Source: Campylobacter sp. RM12651
GTDB lineage: Bacteria > Campylobacterota > Campylobacteria > Campylobacterales > Campylobacteraceae
Direction: 5' to 3'
NCBI RefSeq assembly: GCF_022369475.1
Contig: NZ_CP059600.1
Coordinates: 1,797,355-1,861,354 of the forward strand
Length of the DNA stretch: 64,000 bases
The position numbers and the translations under genes are program-made. Under the pieces are notes generated by a model. That model had not been told where the DNA came from. It saw nothing but the letters and a program-made list of their open reading frames with translations, and searched no databases. Within the stretch, counting starts at the first letter, position 1; each line of letters opens with the position of its first letter. Shown here one piece after another: positions 53,702 to 62,882 of the stretch.

Positions 53702-54344
53702 TCACTATAAGTCCATCTTTAATAGTAATTATCTCATCTCCATTTTTAGCCAAGTCAGGATTGTGAGTAATTAATATAATTGTCTTGCCTTCGCTTCTTA
53801 ATTTTTTGAATATATCTAAAACTATTTCTCCATTTTCTTCATCAAGATTGCCAGTAGGCTCATCAGCTAATAAAATATTTGGATTATTAATAAGACTTCT
53901 AGCTATACAAAGGCGTTGTTGCTGACCACCACTTAATTCGCTAGGTAAATGCTCTAATCTATCTAACAATCCTACTTTATCTAAGATTTTCTTAGCATCA
54001 TTTTCTTCAATACTTGAATGATAATATTGAGCTAGCATAACATTTTCTAATACGCTTAAATAAGGTATTAAATGAAATTGTTGAAAAATAAGCCCTATTT
54101 TTTCTCTTCTTATTCTTTGTTTATCAGCTTCACTTAAATGAGTTACATTAATACCATCTAAAAAGTATTCGCCTTCACTTGCATTATCAAGCAATGATAA
54201 AATATTTAAAAGCGTAGTTTTTCCACTACCACTCTTACCTACAATACTAAGCCAACGACCTTGATTTAATTCAAAATTAAGACCTTTTAAAACATGGGCT
54301 TTATCAAATCTTTTATGTAAATTACTAACCTTAATAATACTCAT
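53694..54344 (-). CDS. ABC transporter ATP-binding protein (Cj1663-like)
   Basis: The 216-aa ATPase has Walker A GKSGSGKTTLLN, the Q-loop IFQQFHLIPY, the signature LSGGQQQRL, Walker B ILLADEPTGNLDEE and the switch His in LITHN. It belongs to the LolD/MacB group that pairs with FtsX-type permeases, two of which are encoded directly upstream. The stop of the second permease is directly next to its start. Confidence 0.94.
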   Translation of the reverse strand: MSIIKVSNLHKRFDKAHVLKGLNFELNQGRWLSIVGKSGSGKTTLLNILSLLDNASEGEYFLDGINVTHLSEADKQRIRREKIGLIFQQFHLIPYLSVLENVMLAQYYHSSIEENDAKKILDKVGLLDRLEHLPSELSGGQQQRLCIARSLINNPNILLADEPTGNLDEENGEIVLDIFKKLRSEGKTIILITHNPDLAKNGDEIITIKDGLIVNE

Positions 54345-55484
54345 TTATTCTCCTCTTAAATTACCTACTATATCTATTTGCAATGCTTTTTTTATCGGAA
54401 AATACGCAGCAAATGATGCAAAAAATAATGATATAAAAATTGAAAGCACAAAAGCACTTAATCTAAAATCTATACTAGCATTAAAAATAATATTGCCTAA
54501 AATCTGTGCTAAAAAATACCCACCAATAGTGCCTAATAAAGATGAAACAACAGCTAAAATAAATACTTCATAAGCAAATAATTTTGCTATATCTTTAAAA
54601 CTAGCCCCAAGAGCTAAATGCAAGGCTATTTCTTTTTTTCTTGAAAAAATAATTGAACTAAGAGTTGTATTAACACTTGTTGAGCTAATTATTAAAATAA
54701 CAATAGAAATCAAAAACATAAGACCTTTTATTTTTTCTAAAATTGCTCCTTCTTTTAAACTAACACTTAAAATTGGTTTTAATTCTGCATTATTGCTTAC
54801 TGCTATTTTGCTAAGCTCTGATAGATTTTCAAAATCATCATCAACTATTAAAGATACATAAGAATATTTATCATTAATACCCGATAAATCTTTAGCGGAA
54901 TTTAAATTGATAAAAGCCATAGCATCAATCTCATCTCCAGTAGAAAAAATCCCTTTTATAATATAAGTTTTTTCATAAGGAATACCATTTTTTACTATTG
55001 TTAAAGGTAGTTTTTGATTTATGTCTTTTTTTAGAGTATTTGCTAAGTCTATACCTAAATAAATACTATTATCTTTTGAATATTCGCTTTGACTTAGGCT
55101 ACCTTTTTTAACTAATAAAAACTTATTGATTTTTTTAAATTCATCAAAATCAACCCCAGCCACTATTAATTGCCTTGTAGAAAAAACAGGGCTAAAGTAT
55201 AAATAAGGAGAATAAGCTAATAATTTGTCTTTACTAATTTTTGATTTAATTAAATTAGCTTCTTTAATATCTAAATAATCATCACTTTTAGAACTAATTA
55301 GCATATTAGCTCCGTAACTTTTAAGCTCTTTGCTCATTTTATTGTCAATATCAAAATATATATTTAAAAAAGCATTAGTAACGCAAGTTCCTATAAAAAT
55401 TGATATTAAAACTATTATTAATCTTTGCTTTGAAAAAACTATACTCTTTTTAACTTGTGTGAAAAAAAAGTTATTTACGCTCAT
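54345..55484 (-). CDS. FtsX/MacB-type permease of the iron-uptake locus (Cj1662-like)
   Basis: The 379-aa protein has an N-terminal membrane helix (about 15-38), a large periplasmic domain and three C-terminal helices (from about 255), the FtsX/MacB layout. The C-terminal part shows IIFSRKKEIALHLALGAS, which couples to the ATPase. The frame opens at TTG 55496, but ATG at 55484, 4 nt after GAGGTG, is the better start. It overlaps the end of the other permease gene. It corresponds to Cj1662. Confidence 0.9.
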   Translation of the reverse strand: MSVNNFFFTQVKKSIVFSKQRLIIVLISIFIGTCVTNAFLNIYFDIDNKMSKELKSYGANMLISSKSDDYLDIKEANLIKSKISKDKLLAYSPYLYFSPVFSTRQLIVAGVDFDEFKKINKFLLVKKGSLSQSEYSKDNSIYLGIDLANTLKKDINQKLPLTIVKNGIPYEKTYIIKGIFSTGDEIDAMAFINLNSAKDLSGINDKYSYVSLIVDDDFENLSELSKIAVSNNAELKPILSVSLKEGAILEKIKGLMFLISIVILIISSTSVNTTLSSIIFSRKKEIALHLALGASFKDIAKLFAYEVFILAVVSSLLGTIGGYFLAQILGNIIFNASIDFRLSAFVLSIFISLFFASFAAYFPIKKALQIDIVGNLRGE

Positions 55485-56772
55485 ATAACACCTCAACTAT
55501 TTCAAGATTTACAAAATTCTTAGTAGCTATTAATGAGCCAAGTAAAGCCACCAAACTAGCAAAAAACATACAAATAAATATAATTATGAAGTTATATTCA
55601 ATACTATGAGAAAAAATACTATAAGATATAATATCACTTACAAAAAATCCAAACACAGCACCAAAAATACTAGCAATTAAACTAACAAATAAATAATCAA
55701 TTGCAAAAACCAAATAAACTTGTAAATTACTAGCGCCTAATGCTTTAAACAAACCTATTTCTTTTTTTCTTCTATAAACATCACTATTTATTAAAGACGC
55801 TTCTGCAATACTTGCAACGATTAAAGATATGATAAAAATAATTCCCATTAGACCTTGAATTTTTTTAACGATAGAGCTTTCAGCATCTGCTACTTTACTA
55901 ACAGCTTTTGCACTTGCTCCTTTATAATTTTCTTCAATTTGATATGCAATAGAGCTTACAAAAGCCGTGCAATACCAATTATCAAATTCTACTTGATTTA
56001 AACTCTTTATATCATATCTTGCCCTATGAGCTATGTCATTTTCTGGAATTGTTAGAGCTGATACTTCTGCTCTTTCATAAGTATTTGGCTCATTTAAAAT
56101 ATCATTTAATCTATCTATATTAATTAAAATTTTATCTTCATAATCACCCAAATTACTCACAATGCCAACTACTTTTAACTCTACTTCTTTATCATTTATA
56201 AGCACTTTAAAAGTATCGTTAGCTTTAAGATTTAAAGAATTTGCTAATTTTTCACTTATATTTACTTCATTTTCTAAACTATTATCATTTACAAAATTTA
56301 AATCAGTCTTTAAAAAAGGTAAAAGAGATAAAAATCCAGTATCAAATACCACGGTTTTATTACCAAATTTATCTTGTTCTATGACTAATTCTTTATTAAA
56401 ATATGTGCCTAAGATACTGATTTTTTTGCCTTGAAATTCTACTTGGCGTTGTTTAAATGGAGCTATTGCTGTTATATTATTTGACCAGAAAATATCTTTA
56501 ATTTTTCTCAAATCATCAAGATTTAGGAATTTACTTTCGCTTTGTAATTTAAAGCTTTTATTACCAACTTCAATACTATAAGATGAGCCTTGTGGTAAAA
56601 CACTAATATTTGCTCCATAATTTCTTAGCTCTTTTCCTAGCTGATTGCCAACTCCAAGAGTTATATTAAGCATACAAGCAAGGAGCAAACAAGCTAAAAA
56701 AATAGTCGCAAAACTTAATAATTTTTGAATAGGATTGCCTAAAATTGATTTTTTTACTATTCTTAAAAACAT
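55471..56772 (-). CDS. FtsX/MacB-type permease of the iron-uptake locus (Cj1661-like)
   Basis: The 433-aa protein has the same plan as its partner: a first helix (about 15-40), a periplasmic domain, and three helices after residue 305 with DVYRRKKEIGLFKALGAS. With the second permease and the ATPase it should form a MacB-like heteromeric complex. In C. jejuni this complex supports growth under iron limitation together with P19 and FTR1. It starts 8 nt after the preceding gene. Confidence 0.9.
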   Translation of the reverse strand: MFLRIVKKSILGNPIQKLLSFATIFLACLLLACMLNITLGVGNQLGKELRNYGANISVLPQGSSYSIEVGNKSFKLQSESKFLNLDDLRKIKDIFWSNNITAIAPFKQRQVEFQGKKISILGTYFNKELVIEQDKFGNKTVVFDTGFLSLLPFLKTDLNFVNDNSLENEVNISEKLANSLNLKANDTFKVLINDKEVELKVVGIVSNLGDYEDKILINIDRLNDILNEPNTYERAEVSALTIPENDIAHRARYDIKSLNQVEFDNWYCTAFVSSIAYQIEENYKGASAKAVSKVADAESSIVKKIQGLMGIIFIISLIVASIAEASLINSDVYRRKKEIGLFKALGASNLQVYLVFAIDYLFVSLIASIFGAVFGFFVSDIISYSIFSHSIEYNFIIIFICMFFASLVALLGSLIATKNFVNLEIVEVLYERK

Positions 56773-56780
56773 TTTTACTC

Positions 56781-58178
56781 CTAACTTCTTCTTTCAATCA
56801 AAAATAAAGCTTTATCACTTGAGCTTACAAATTTTGATGGGTCTTTTTTAAATTCTTGATAACTTTCATCAGAATTAAAATAATAGCTAATACCATTATA
56901 AATATAGGTTTTCTTAGCTTTTGTGTTTAGAAATTTTTCTTTATTTACTGGGTCTTGAACTTGCATTTCAACTACTTTACTAAAATAGTTTTCCCCACCT
57001 AATACATCTTTTACTTTTACAATTATCTTATCATTGATAACTTCAAATTTTAAAGGAATTGGATTACAACCACCTTCTTTACCTACGCTAGGTAAAAATA
57101 TCCTAACATTACAAGCTACACATAATAATTCATTATTTTTCATAACATAGCCATTATCCCCACAAATACTACAAGCATCAAATACTACTACAGGAGTTTG
57201 CTTACCTGCGTGGCGATTAATTATAAAAAATCTAATTTCCTTACCAGAACTAGAAATATAAGCATAGCGATATAATTTACCATCTTGAATATCTTTAGCA
57301 TCAAATTCAAAATAATCTTTATTTTTAGGAGTAATGATTTTTGGCTCATCAACTTGAATAGGTTTAGAATCTACTAAATCATAAAATAACATAACTAAAG
57401 CAGCACTAATACTTAATATAAAATGAATAGTAAAATGAGAATTTATACTAAAAGTTTTTGCGATATTTTTTCTATATTCTATGTCAAAATCACAAGCTTT
57501 TTCTCTATATTTTGGTCTATTTTTTAAGCAAGTGCCAACATAAACAATACCTAAAATCAAGCAAATATAATAATAAAACTCGGCATAATATCTACTCTTA
57601 GTAATATAACTAAGCAAAATAGAGCTATCACTAACTCCAATTCTAATTAGATAATACATAATCTCAGCAAAAGCAGTATTTAAAAACATAATTGCAAAAA
57701 TTACATAAATACAAATTCTTGATTTTGAAAATGAATTTGAATTAGCAAAAAGAAAATTAATATAAAAAATAATACAAATAAAAATAGCTAATAAAATAAA
57801 GCCAAAATTTAAAATCCCTTGAGTATCTAATAAGCTTGATGAAAATATAGGATAAGCAACTGATAATAAAAAGTATTTTAAAGAAGCTGCTAAAGATATA
57901 AAAAAGCTTAATATATAAGCAAATAAAGAATTATTTTTAAAAATTACTAATTTAATTAAGCTAAAAAATAAAGTAACTAATAAAATTATATTAGCTGTTA
58001 ATACCCCTATTCTATCTACTTTTTCATAGTGGAATATATAAAATAAAATATATCCAAAAATAAAACCAACTAAAGTAAAAATAATATTTAATTTTAATGA
58101 TGAATTTTTAGCATAAAAAGCTGTAAAAAAACTAACTAAAAAGCACTCTAAAAATATATGCACAAAATATATACTCAT
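56781..58178 (-). CDS. Membrane Fe-S-type protein, DUF2318 (Cj1660-like)
   Basis: The 465-aa protein has about eight hydrophobic segments in its first 270 residues. A periplasmic or cytoplasmic domain then holds two CxxC pairs, DACSICGDNGYV and LCVACNVRIF, followed by a Cys in EGGCNPIPLKFE. This is the DUF2318 'Fe-S-containing membrane protein' domain. It may pass electrons or metal to the iron permease; that role is inferred. A YHS-like end (YYFNSDESYQEFKKDP) completes it. It matches C. jejuni Cj1660 by position. Confidence 0.88.
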   Translation of the reverse strand: MSIYFVHIFLECFLVSFFTAFYAKNSSLKLNIIFTLVGFIFGYILFYIFHYEKVDRIGVLTANIILLVTLFFSLIKLVIFKNNSLFAYILSFFISLAASLKYFLLSVAYPIFSSSLLDTQGILNFGFILLAIFICIIFYINFLFANSNSFSKSRICIYVIFAIMFLNTAFAEIMYYLIRIGVSDSSILLSYITKSRYYAEFYYYICLILGIVYVGTCLKNRPKYREKACDFDIEYRKNIAKTFSINSHFTIHFILSISAALVMLFYDLVDSKPIQVDEPKIITPKNKDYFEFDAKDIQDGKLYRYAYISSSGKEIRFFIINRHAGKQTPVVVFDACSICGDNGYVMKNNELLCVACNVRIFLPSVGKEGGCNPIPLKFEVINDKIIVKVKDVLGGENYFSKVVEMQVQDPVNKEKFLNTKAKKTYIYNGISYYFNSDESYQEFKKDPSKFVSSSDKALFLIERRS

Positions 58179-58204
58179 TATTGTCCTTATTTTTGTATAT
58201 TTTT

Positions 58205-58228
58205 TATAGAAAGCCTAAGCTTTCTATA
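58205..58228 (-). terminator. Hairpin after p19
   Basis: TATAGAAAGC and GCTTTCTATA form a 10-bp stem around CTAA, followed on the minus strand by AAAAA. It lies between p19 and the next operon gene, so it may act as a partial terminator that lowers expression of the membrane components relative to P19. Confidence 0.65.
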
Positions 58229-58237
58229 TTTTAAGTT

Positions 58238-58774
58238 TTATTTATCAGGTGTTCCTGTGTATTTGAATTTGTATTTAACATTAAATGTATCAAACCACTC
58301 GCCAACACCTGTTTCTTTATCTACGTGGCGACCAAAACCTTGTTTTTCAGGATTATCAATTACAAATTCTAATTCATAATTACCAATTCCTGTATCCATT
58401 TTAATATTTGCACCATAGTGAGGACCATCATCAGCTACCATTGGCATAAGTTTTCCAACTTTTGTTTTACCATTATCAAGGTTAGTTAATTTATAGCCAA
58501 TTGTAAGATATGGCATCCAAAAACCTTCAGGAAAACCATTTGGATTTTCTTTAAGAGCGTGAATGTCAGCTTCTAAGTGAATATCAGCTAAAGACGCTGC
58601 TAAATCAATACCTCTTGGTTCCATTTCAATTGGTTGAAGATACACAGCTGCTATTTCCATTCCGTGTAATTTATAGCTTTCTGCACCATCAATTGTAGGA
58701 ATTTCAACTTCTCCTGCAAACACTGAAGACGCTAAAAAAGCACCTGCTACTAAACTAAGCAATGATTTTTTCAT
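58238..58774 (-). CDS. p19: P19 periplasmic high-affinity iron-transport protein
   Basis: P19 is a periplasmic copper- and iron-binding protein (Cj1659) that works with the FTR1 permease. The 178-aa protein has a signal peptide (KKSLLSLVAGAFLASSVFA) and the typical 'KLHGMEIAAVYLQPIEMEP' and 'HLEADIHALKENPNGFPEG' blocks. Family metal ligands are visible: Met and Glu in the first block, His in EADIH, and His in FGRHVDKETG. Its ATG overlaps the FTR1 stop (ATGA). Confidence 0.95.
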   Translation of the reverse strand: MKKSLLSLVAGAFLASSVFAGEVEIPTIDGAESYKLHGMEIAAVYLQPIEMEPRGIDLAASLADIHLEADIHALKENPNGFPEGFWMPYLTIGYKLTNLDNGKTKVGKLMPMVADDGPHYGANIKMDTGIGNYELEFVIDNPEKQGFGRHVDKETGVGEWFDTFNVKYKFKYTGTPDK

Positions 58775-60852
58775 TGTTTCTCCTTTGATTTGATTTGCAT
58801 ATAAACAACTCCTCCTACTAATAGGACGAGGATTATTGCCTGTAAAATTAAGCTCTCATAATAAGGATATAATCCTAACCAAGTAATGCTTTCAAATTGC
58901 ATTGGTATGAGATGTGGAGTTAAGACCTTGCCCTCAACAAGTTCCATAATCCCTTTGCCTGTAAAAGCAAAACACATATAAAAAATAATAATTGAGGTTA
59001 TTAAGAAAAATTGTTTTATAGGAATTCTAATTGCACCAGCTTTAAGTAAGAAATATAAAACTACTAATATAACAATACCAAGAGCTAAACCACCTAAAAC
59101 AGCACTAAGTCCAGCACTAGAACCAGAATCAATCAATAATGCTTGATAAAACAATATTGTTTCAGCACCTTCTCTAAATACTGCTAAAAACACGGTCCAC
59201 CATAATGTTTTAGCACTGCCATTTGTAATAGCTAATCTTGCTTGCTCTTTTAAATTACTTGCATATTTTTTATTTCTTGCATTACTAAGTAGCCAAAAGC
59301 CAACATAAAATAATAAAACAACAGCAATTAGCATTGTTACACCTTCTATTAGCTCTCTACTTTGTCCTGAATTTTTAATAAAATATGAAACTATAAAAGC
59401 AGTGATAAACGATAAAACAACACCACTACCAAGTGCTGAATAAGCTATATTTAATCTGTCTTTATTACCACTTTGAATAATATATGAAATTATTGCAACT
59501 ACTATTATTAAAGCTTCTAAACCTTCTCTTAAAATAATAGTAAGTGATGATATAAATAAAAACCAAACACTTGTATCATTGATTTTATCTAACTGACTTT
59601 CAATTAATTTGTTTAACTCATCAAAATTAGCAATTAACTCATCTTTAGAAGCCTTACTTTTAATTAGTGCTGTTCCTTTAGTAAATTTTGCTTCTATTTC
59701 AAGCTTTATATTTGAATTAACAGCACCAATTTTACTCTCCATTCCTTTTGCTTCAAAAATGTCTAAATATATATTTTGAAGAGCATCAATACTTGCTTTT
59801 TCTCCCATTGTTTCATAGTCTTGAACTATTTTATTTAAAGCTATTTTAATATCAGTTGCAACTTGAGTATAATCTACATTCTTAGTCTCATCAACATATC
59901 CAACTAATTTTAATTTATCTAAATTACTAGCATCTATTTTAGTCATTACATCAAATATAGAATCTAATATCTCTTCACTTCTAGCTCTCATATCGCTTTC
60001 AGTTACTTTTCCTTCGCGAATATCACTGCCAAAACTTCTTAACTTGCTTCTCATATTAAGATTTTTTGTTGCATTTATTAGAATTTCAATATTTGTATTT
60101 ATATATATTTCTTCTCTTGCAACGCCAATTGTATCAGCTGCTTTTGTAAATTCTCCTTGCTTATTGTATTGAATAGCTTCGTCAAATTTCTCACTTAATA
60201 AATCATATACATATTGTAATTTCGGATCAATCGCAGCTGCTGCTTGAAGGTCTTCTAAACTATCATAAACTTCTTTTTGCATAGTTGGTTTTGTGATTTC
60301 TCCACTTGCTTCTTTGCTAAGATGGGCTAATTCTGCTGCTTTTTGTTCTTCACATTTAGTTTTTGCACTATTTTCATCTGCTCCAAACATCATCTCACCT
60401 TCAATGCAAGTTTTTAATAAATTCTCTCTTGCATTCATTTCAGCTTTTGCTTTATCATAATTTGGATCAGACGCTACTGCAACTATTTTAAAGCCATTTT
60501 GTATAACTGGCGTTACTTCTTCTAAATCAAATATCAAACCATCTATTAAAGCTTCAATTTTGCCTATATTTTCTCCACGCCCATAATAACCACGAAGATT
60601 GGTAAATTTTCTCTCCATCAAATAGCCTTTTCTACCAATATTTCTTCCAATAGGACCTTCCATATTTTCAAAATGTTGAAAATAAGCTTCACTTGCAAGT
60701 TGTCTTGCAGTTTTTGCATCACCTTTTTTATAGGCTTCTAAACCTTTATTTAGCTTTTCTATAATTAAATCTTTTTCCTTGAAATAATCAACATCATCTC
60801 TAGCTATTAAAGATATACAAATAGCAAAAATAAGCAAAAATATTTTTTTCAC
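58771..60852 (-). CDS. FTR1-family iron permease with large periplasmic domain
   Basis: The 693-aa protein has a signal peptide, a helical periplasmic domain of about 390 residues and a C-terminal FTR1 permease domain with seven membrane helices. Two REGxE motifs mark the iron path: LREGLEALIIV (about 438) and FREGAETILFY (about 563). Together with P19 it imports iron into the cytoplasm. It is the first gene of the Cj1658-Cj1665-like operon, downstream of the A/T-rich region with Fur-like sequences. Confidence 0.93.
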   Translation of the reverse strand: MKKIFLLIFAICISLIARDDVDYFKEKDLIIEKLNKGLEAYKKGDAKTARQLASEAYFQHFENMEGPIGRNIGRKGYLMERKFTNLRGYYGRGENIGKIEALIDGLIFDLEEVTPVIQNGFKIVAVASDPNYDKAKAEMNARENLLKTCIEGEMMFGADENSAKTKCEEQKAAELAHLSKEASGEITKPTMQKEVYDSLEDLQAAAAIDPKLQYVYDLLSEKFDEAIQYNKQGEFTKAADTIGVAREEIYINTNIEILINATKNLNMRSKLRSFGSDIREGKVTESDMRARSEEILDSIFDVMTKIDASNLDKLKLVGYVDETKNVDYTQVATDIKIALNKIVQDYETMGEKASIDALQNIYLDIFEAKGMESKIGAVNSNIKLEIEAKFTKGTALIKSKASKDELIANFDELNKLIESQLDKINDTSVWFLFISSLTIILREGLEALIIVVAIISYIIQSGNKDRLNIAYSALGSGVVLSFITAFIVSYFIKNSGQSRELIEGVTMLIAVVLLFYVGFWLLSNARNKKYASNLKEQARLAITNGSAKTLWWTVFLAVFREGAETILFYQALLIDSGSSAGLSAVLGGLALGIVILVVLYFLLKAGAIRIPIKQFFLITSIIIFYMCFAFTGKGIMELVEGKVLTPHLIPMQFESITWLGLYPYYESLILQAIILVLLVGGVVYMQIKSKEKQ

Positions 60853-60910
60853 AAGATAACCTTTATAATAATTTTACTCATTATTGTATGAGTTATAAAT
60901 AAATAAAATC

Positions 60911-60950
60911 TAAATGATACTTATTATTTTTTTCATTATTATCAATTAGA
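60911..60950. promoter_or_regulatory. Candidate Fur-binding region
   Basis: TAAATGATACTTATTATTTT and TTTCATTATTATCAATTAG (60931-60950) resemble the GATAATGATAATCATTATC Fur consensus. They lie between FTR1 and the divergent Lys/Glu-rich gene. Fur control of the C. jejuni p19 operon is known; the exact site here is inferred, and the high A+T content makes chance matches likely. Confidence 0.45.
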
Positions 60951-61039
60951 ATTAATGTTGATAAAAATAATTTATTCTTATTAACCATTTTTAATAATTC
61001 GCTCCTACAATTTCGCGACTTTTTTAAAAGGAGATAAAA

Positions 61040-61396
61040 ATGAAAAAAGTATGTTTGTCATTAGTTGCCTTTATAGGCCTTAATTTATGTGCTGCTGAAA
61101 TTCCTGCAGTTGATGTTTTAGATTGCAAAAGTGCTGAATGTATCAATGATGCAAAAGCTGAAAAAATACTAGAAAAAAGTGAGCAAAAGGTAGTAGAAGA
61201 AGTAAAAGCTAAAGAAGAAGTGGTAAAACAAGTTAGCGATAAAGTAGAAGAAAAAAAAGAAGTAGTTAAAGAAGAAGTAAAACAAACAAAAGAAGAAATT
61301 AAAAAGGCAAAAAAAGAAGCTAAGAAAAATAAAAAAAGTAAAGAAGCTAAAAAATCAAAACACAACAAAAAAGAAAAAGTAGAAAACAAAAAATAA
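61040..61396 (+). CDS. Lys/Glu-rich periplasmic or secreted protein of unknown function
   Basis: I cannot assign this 118-aa protein. After a signal peptide (VCLSLVAFIGLNLCA) comes a short segment with two cysteines (LDCKSAECIND). About 80 residues of almost only Lys, Glu, Val and Ala follow, a predicted long charged helix with a very basic tail. SD AAAAGGAG precedes the ATG. It is divergent from the FTR1-p19 operon and may share its regulatory region, so iron control is plausible. A TonB-like charged spacer or a nucleic-acid/heme-binding role would be speculation. Confidence 0.75.
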   Translation: MKKVCLSLVAFIGLNLCAAEIPAVDVLDCKSAECINDAKAEKILEKSEQKVVEEVKAKEEVVKQVSDKVEEKKEVVKEEVKQTKEEIKKAKKEAKKNKKSKEAKKSKHNKKEKVENKK

Positions 61397-61403
61397 TTTA
61401 TAC

Positions 61404-61431
61404 TTACGATTTAGCTAATGCTAAATCGTAA
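61404..61431. terminator. Bidirectional terminator
   Basis: TTACGATTTAGC and GCTAAATCGTAA form a perfect 12-bp stem around TAAT between two convergent genes. Confidence 0.88.
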
Positions 61432-61436
61432 AATAT

Positions 61437-62819
61437 TTAATTAAAAAATCCCAAAATATATGATTTTAAATTCTCAAAACCACTTATAAAAATTACAATA
61501 ATTACAATAGGAATAAAATATTTTATATAATAAAACCAAGCTTTATAAAGTGGATTTTTAAGTTCATAATTATTGCTAATTTCTCTTAAAGCTTCATCTT
61601 TACCTAAAACAAAAGCAACATAAATTACACAAAGTAAAGCTGTAATTACAAATAAAATATTTCCACTAATAAAATCAAATGTATCAAAAATATTTCTTCC
61701 ATAAATTAAAACATTATCAAGCACTCCATAACTTAATAAAGCAGGAATATTTCCTAATATAAAAATTCCACCTAAAACTAAATTAATCGCTGTATTTTTT
61801 GAGATTTTAAATTTTTCTTCTAATACAGAAATAATTACTTGATAAATAGGCAAACTCGTAGTAAGTGCAGCTGTTAATAATAAAACAAAAAACACTATAG
61901 CAAAGAAATCCCCAAAATGCATATGAGAAAACACTATTGGTAAGGTTTTAAATACTAATGATGGACCAGCATCAGGATTTAATCCAAAAGAAAATAAAGA
62001 AGGAAATATCATAAATCCTGCTAAAACCGCTACAAGAGTATTTACAATACCTGTAATAATTGCTGTTTTTAATAAATCCTCGCCTTTATCAAGGTAACTT
62101 GATAATGTAATCATAACCCCAAATCCAAGCGATAAAGCAAAAAATACTTGTCCTATAACATATAAAAATATATTAGGTGTAATCTTGCTAAAATCAGGAT
62201 ATAAATAAAACTTAATCCCTTCAATTGCCCCATCTAAAGTAACATTTCTAATAACCATAGCAATAAGACATAAAAACAAAAGCGGCATTAGATACTTAAC
62301 AGAACGCTCAATTCCATCAATAACTCCACGCCTTAAAATAATCCAATTAATAAATACAAAAATAAATGTATAAATTCCTATCATTAAAGGGTCATTTTCT
62401 ATATTTTTTTGATAATGTAAGCTAGTTTGCTCTGCTGTAATTACTGAAGTTAAATCAAGCCCGCCTAAATTAAACATAGACATAATAATATTTACAATAT
62501 AGCTAATTACCCAAGCACCTAAAACCATATAATAAGCCATAATCGCATAGCTTCCAAATAGCCCTAAATACCCCACAAATTGCCATTTTTTACTAAAACA
62601 ATCAACGCTATTTTTATGCATTCTTCTGCCTATTATATTTTCTACTAAGATAATAGGAACACCGACTAAAAACATAGCTATTATAAATAATAAAACATAA
62701 GCACCACCACCATTTTCTCCTACCATATAAGGAAATCTCCAAGTAGCTCCAAATCCAATAGTAGCACCTGCAACGGTTAAAATATATGTAAGTCTATTAC
62801 TCCAAGTAAGTCGTTTCAT
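61437..62819 (-). CDS. Neurotransmitter:sodium symporter (SNF family)
   Basis: The 460-aa inner-membrane protein is a LeuT-fold sodium symporter, probably for an amino acid. It starts TWSNRLTYILTVAGATIGFG and continues TWRFPYMVGENGGGAY, the conserved helix 1 region with its unwound sodium site. About 11-12 hydrophobic segments follow. The substrate is not determined. A strong hairpin (62820-62850) ends at its start codon and contains its Shine-Dalgarno sequence. Similar genes occur in pairs in Helicobacter; here there is one. Confidence 0.92.
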   Translation of the reverse strand: MKRLTWSNRLTYILTVAGATIGFGATWRFPYMVGENGGGAYVLLFIIAMFLVGVPIILVENIIGRRMHKNSVDCFSKKWQFVGYLGLFGSYAIMAYYMVLGAWVISYIVNIIMSMFNLGGLDLTSVITAEQTSLHYQKNIENDPLMIGIYTFIFVFINWIILRRGVIDGIERSVKYLMPLLFLCLIAMVIRNVTLDGAIEGIKFYLYPDFSKITPNIFLYVIGQVFFALSLGFGVMITLSSYLDKGEDLLKTAIITGIVNTLVAVLAGFMIFPSLFSFGLNPDAGPSLVFKTLPIVFSHMHFGDFFAIVFFVLLLTAALTTSLPIYQVIISVLEEKFKISKNTAINLVLGGIFILGNIPALLSYGVLDNVLIYGRNIFDTFDFISGNILFVITALLCVIYVAFVLGKDEALREISNNYELKNPLYKAWFYYIKYFIPIVIIVIFISGFENLKSYILGFFN

Positions 62820-62850
62820 AATGTATCCTTTTTTGAAAAAGGATACATTT
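62820..62850 (-). terminator. Terminator of the Dcu gene overlapping the next Shine-Dalgarno sequence
   Basis: AATGTATCCTTTTT and AAAAAGGATACATT form a 14-bp stem with a 2-nt loop. On the minus strand it follows the DcuA-type gene by about 32 nt and ends directly at the SNF start codon, so its second arm carries the AAGGA ribosome-binding site. Confidence 0.8.
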
Positions 62851-62882
62851 TATACAAAAAATAATGATAATTTCAAGTTTTT

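Noticed and set aside
61024-61389. 121-codon minus-strand ORF opposite the Lys/Glu-rich protein
   Set aside because: It is a Ser/Phe/Leu-rich mirror of lysine and glutamate codons; the plus-strand frame has the signal peptide and Shine-Dalgarno sequence.
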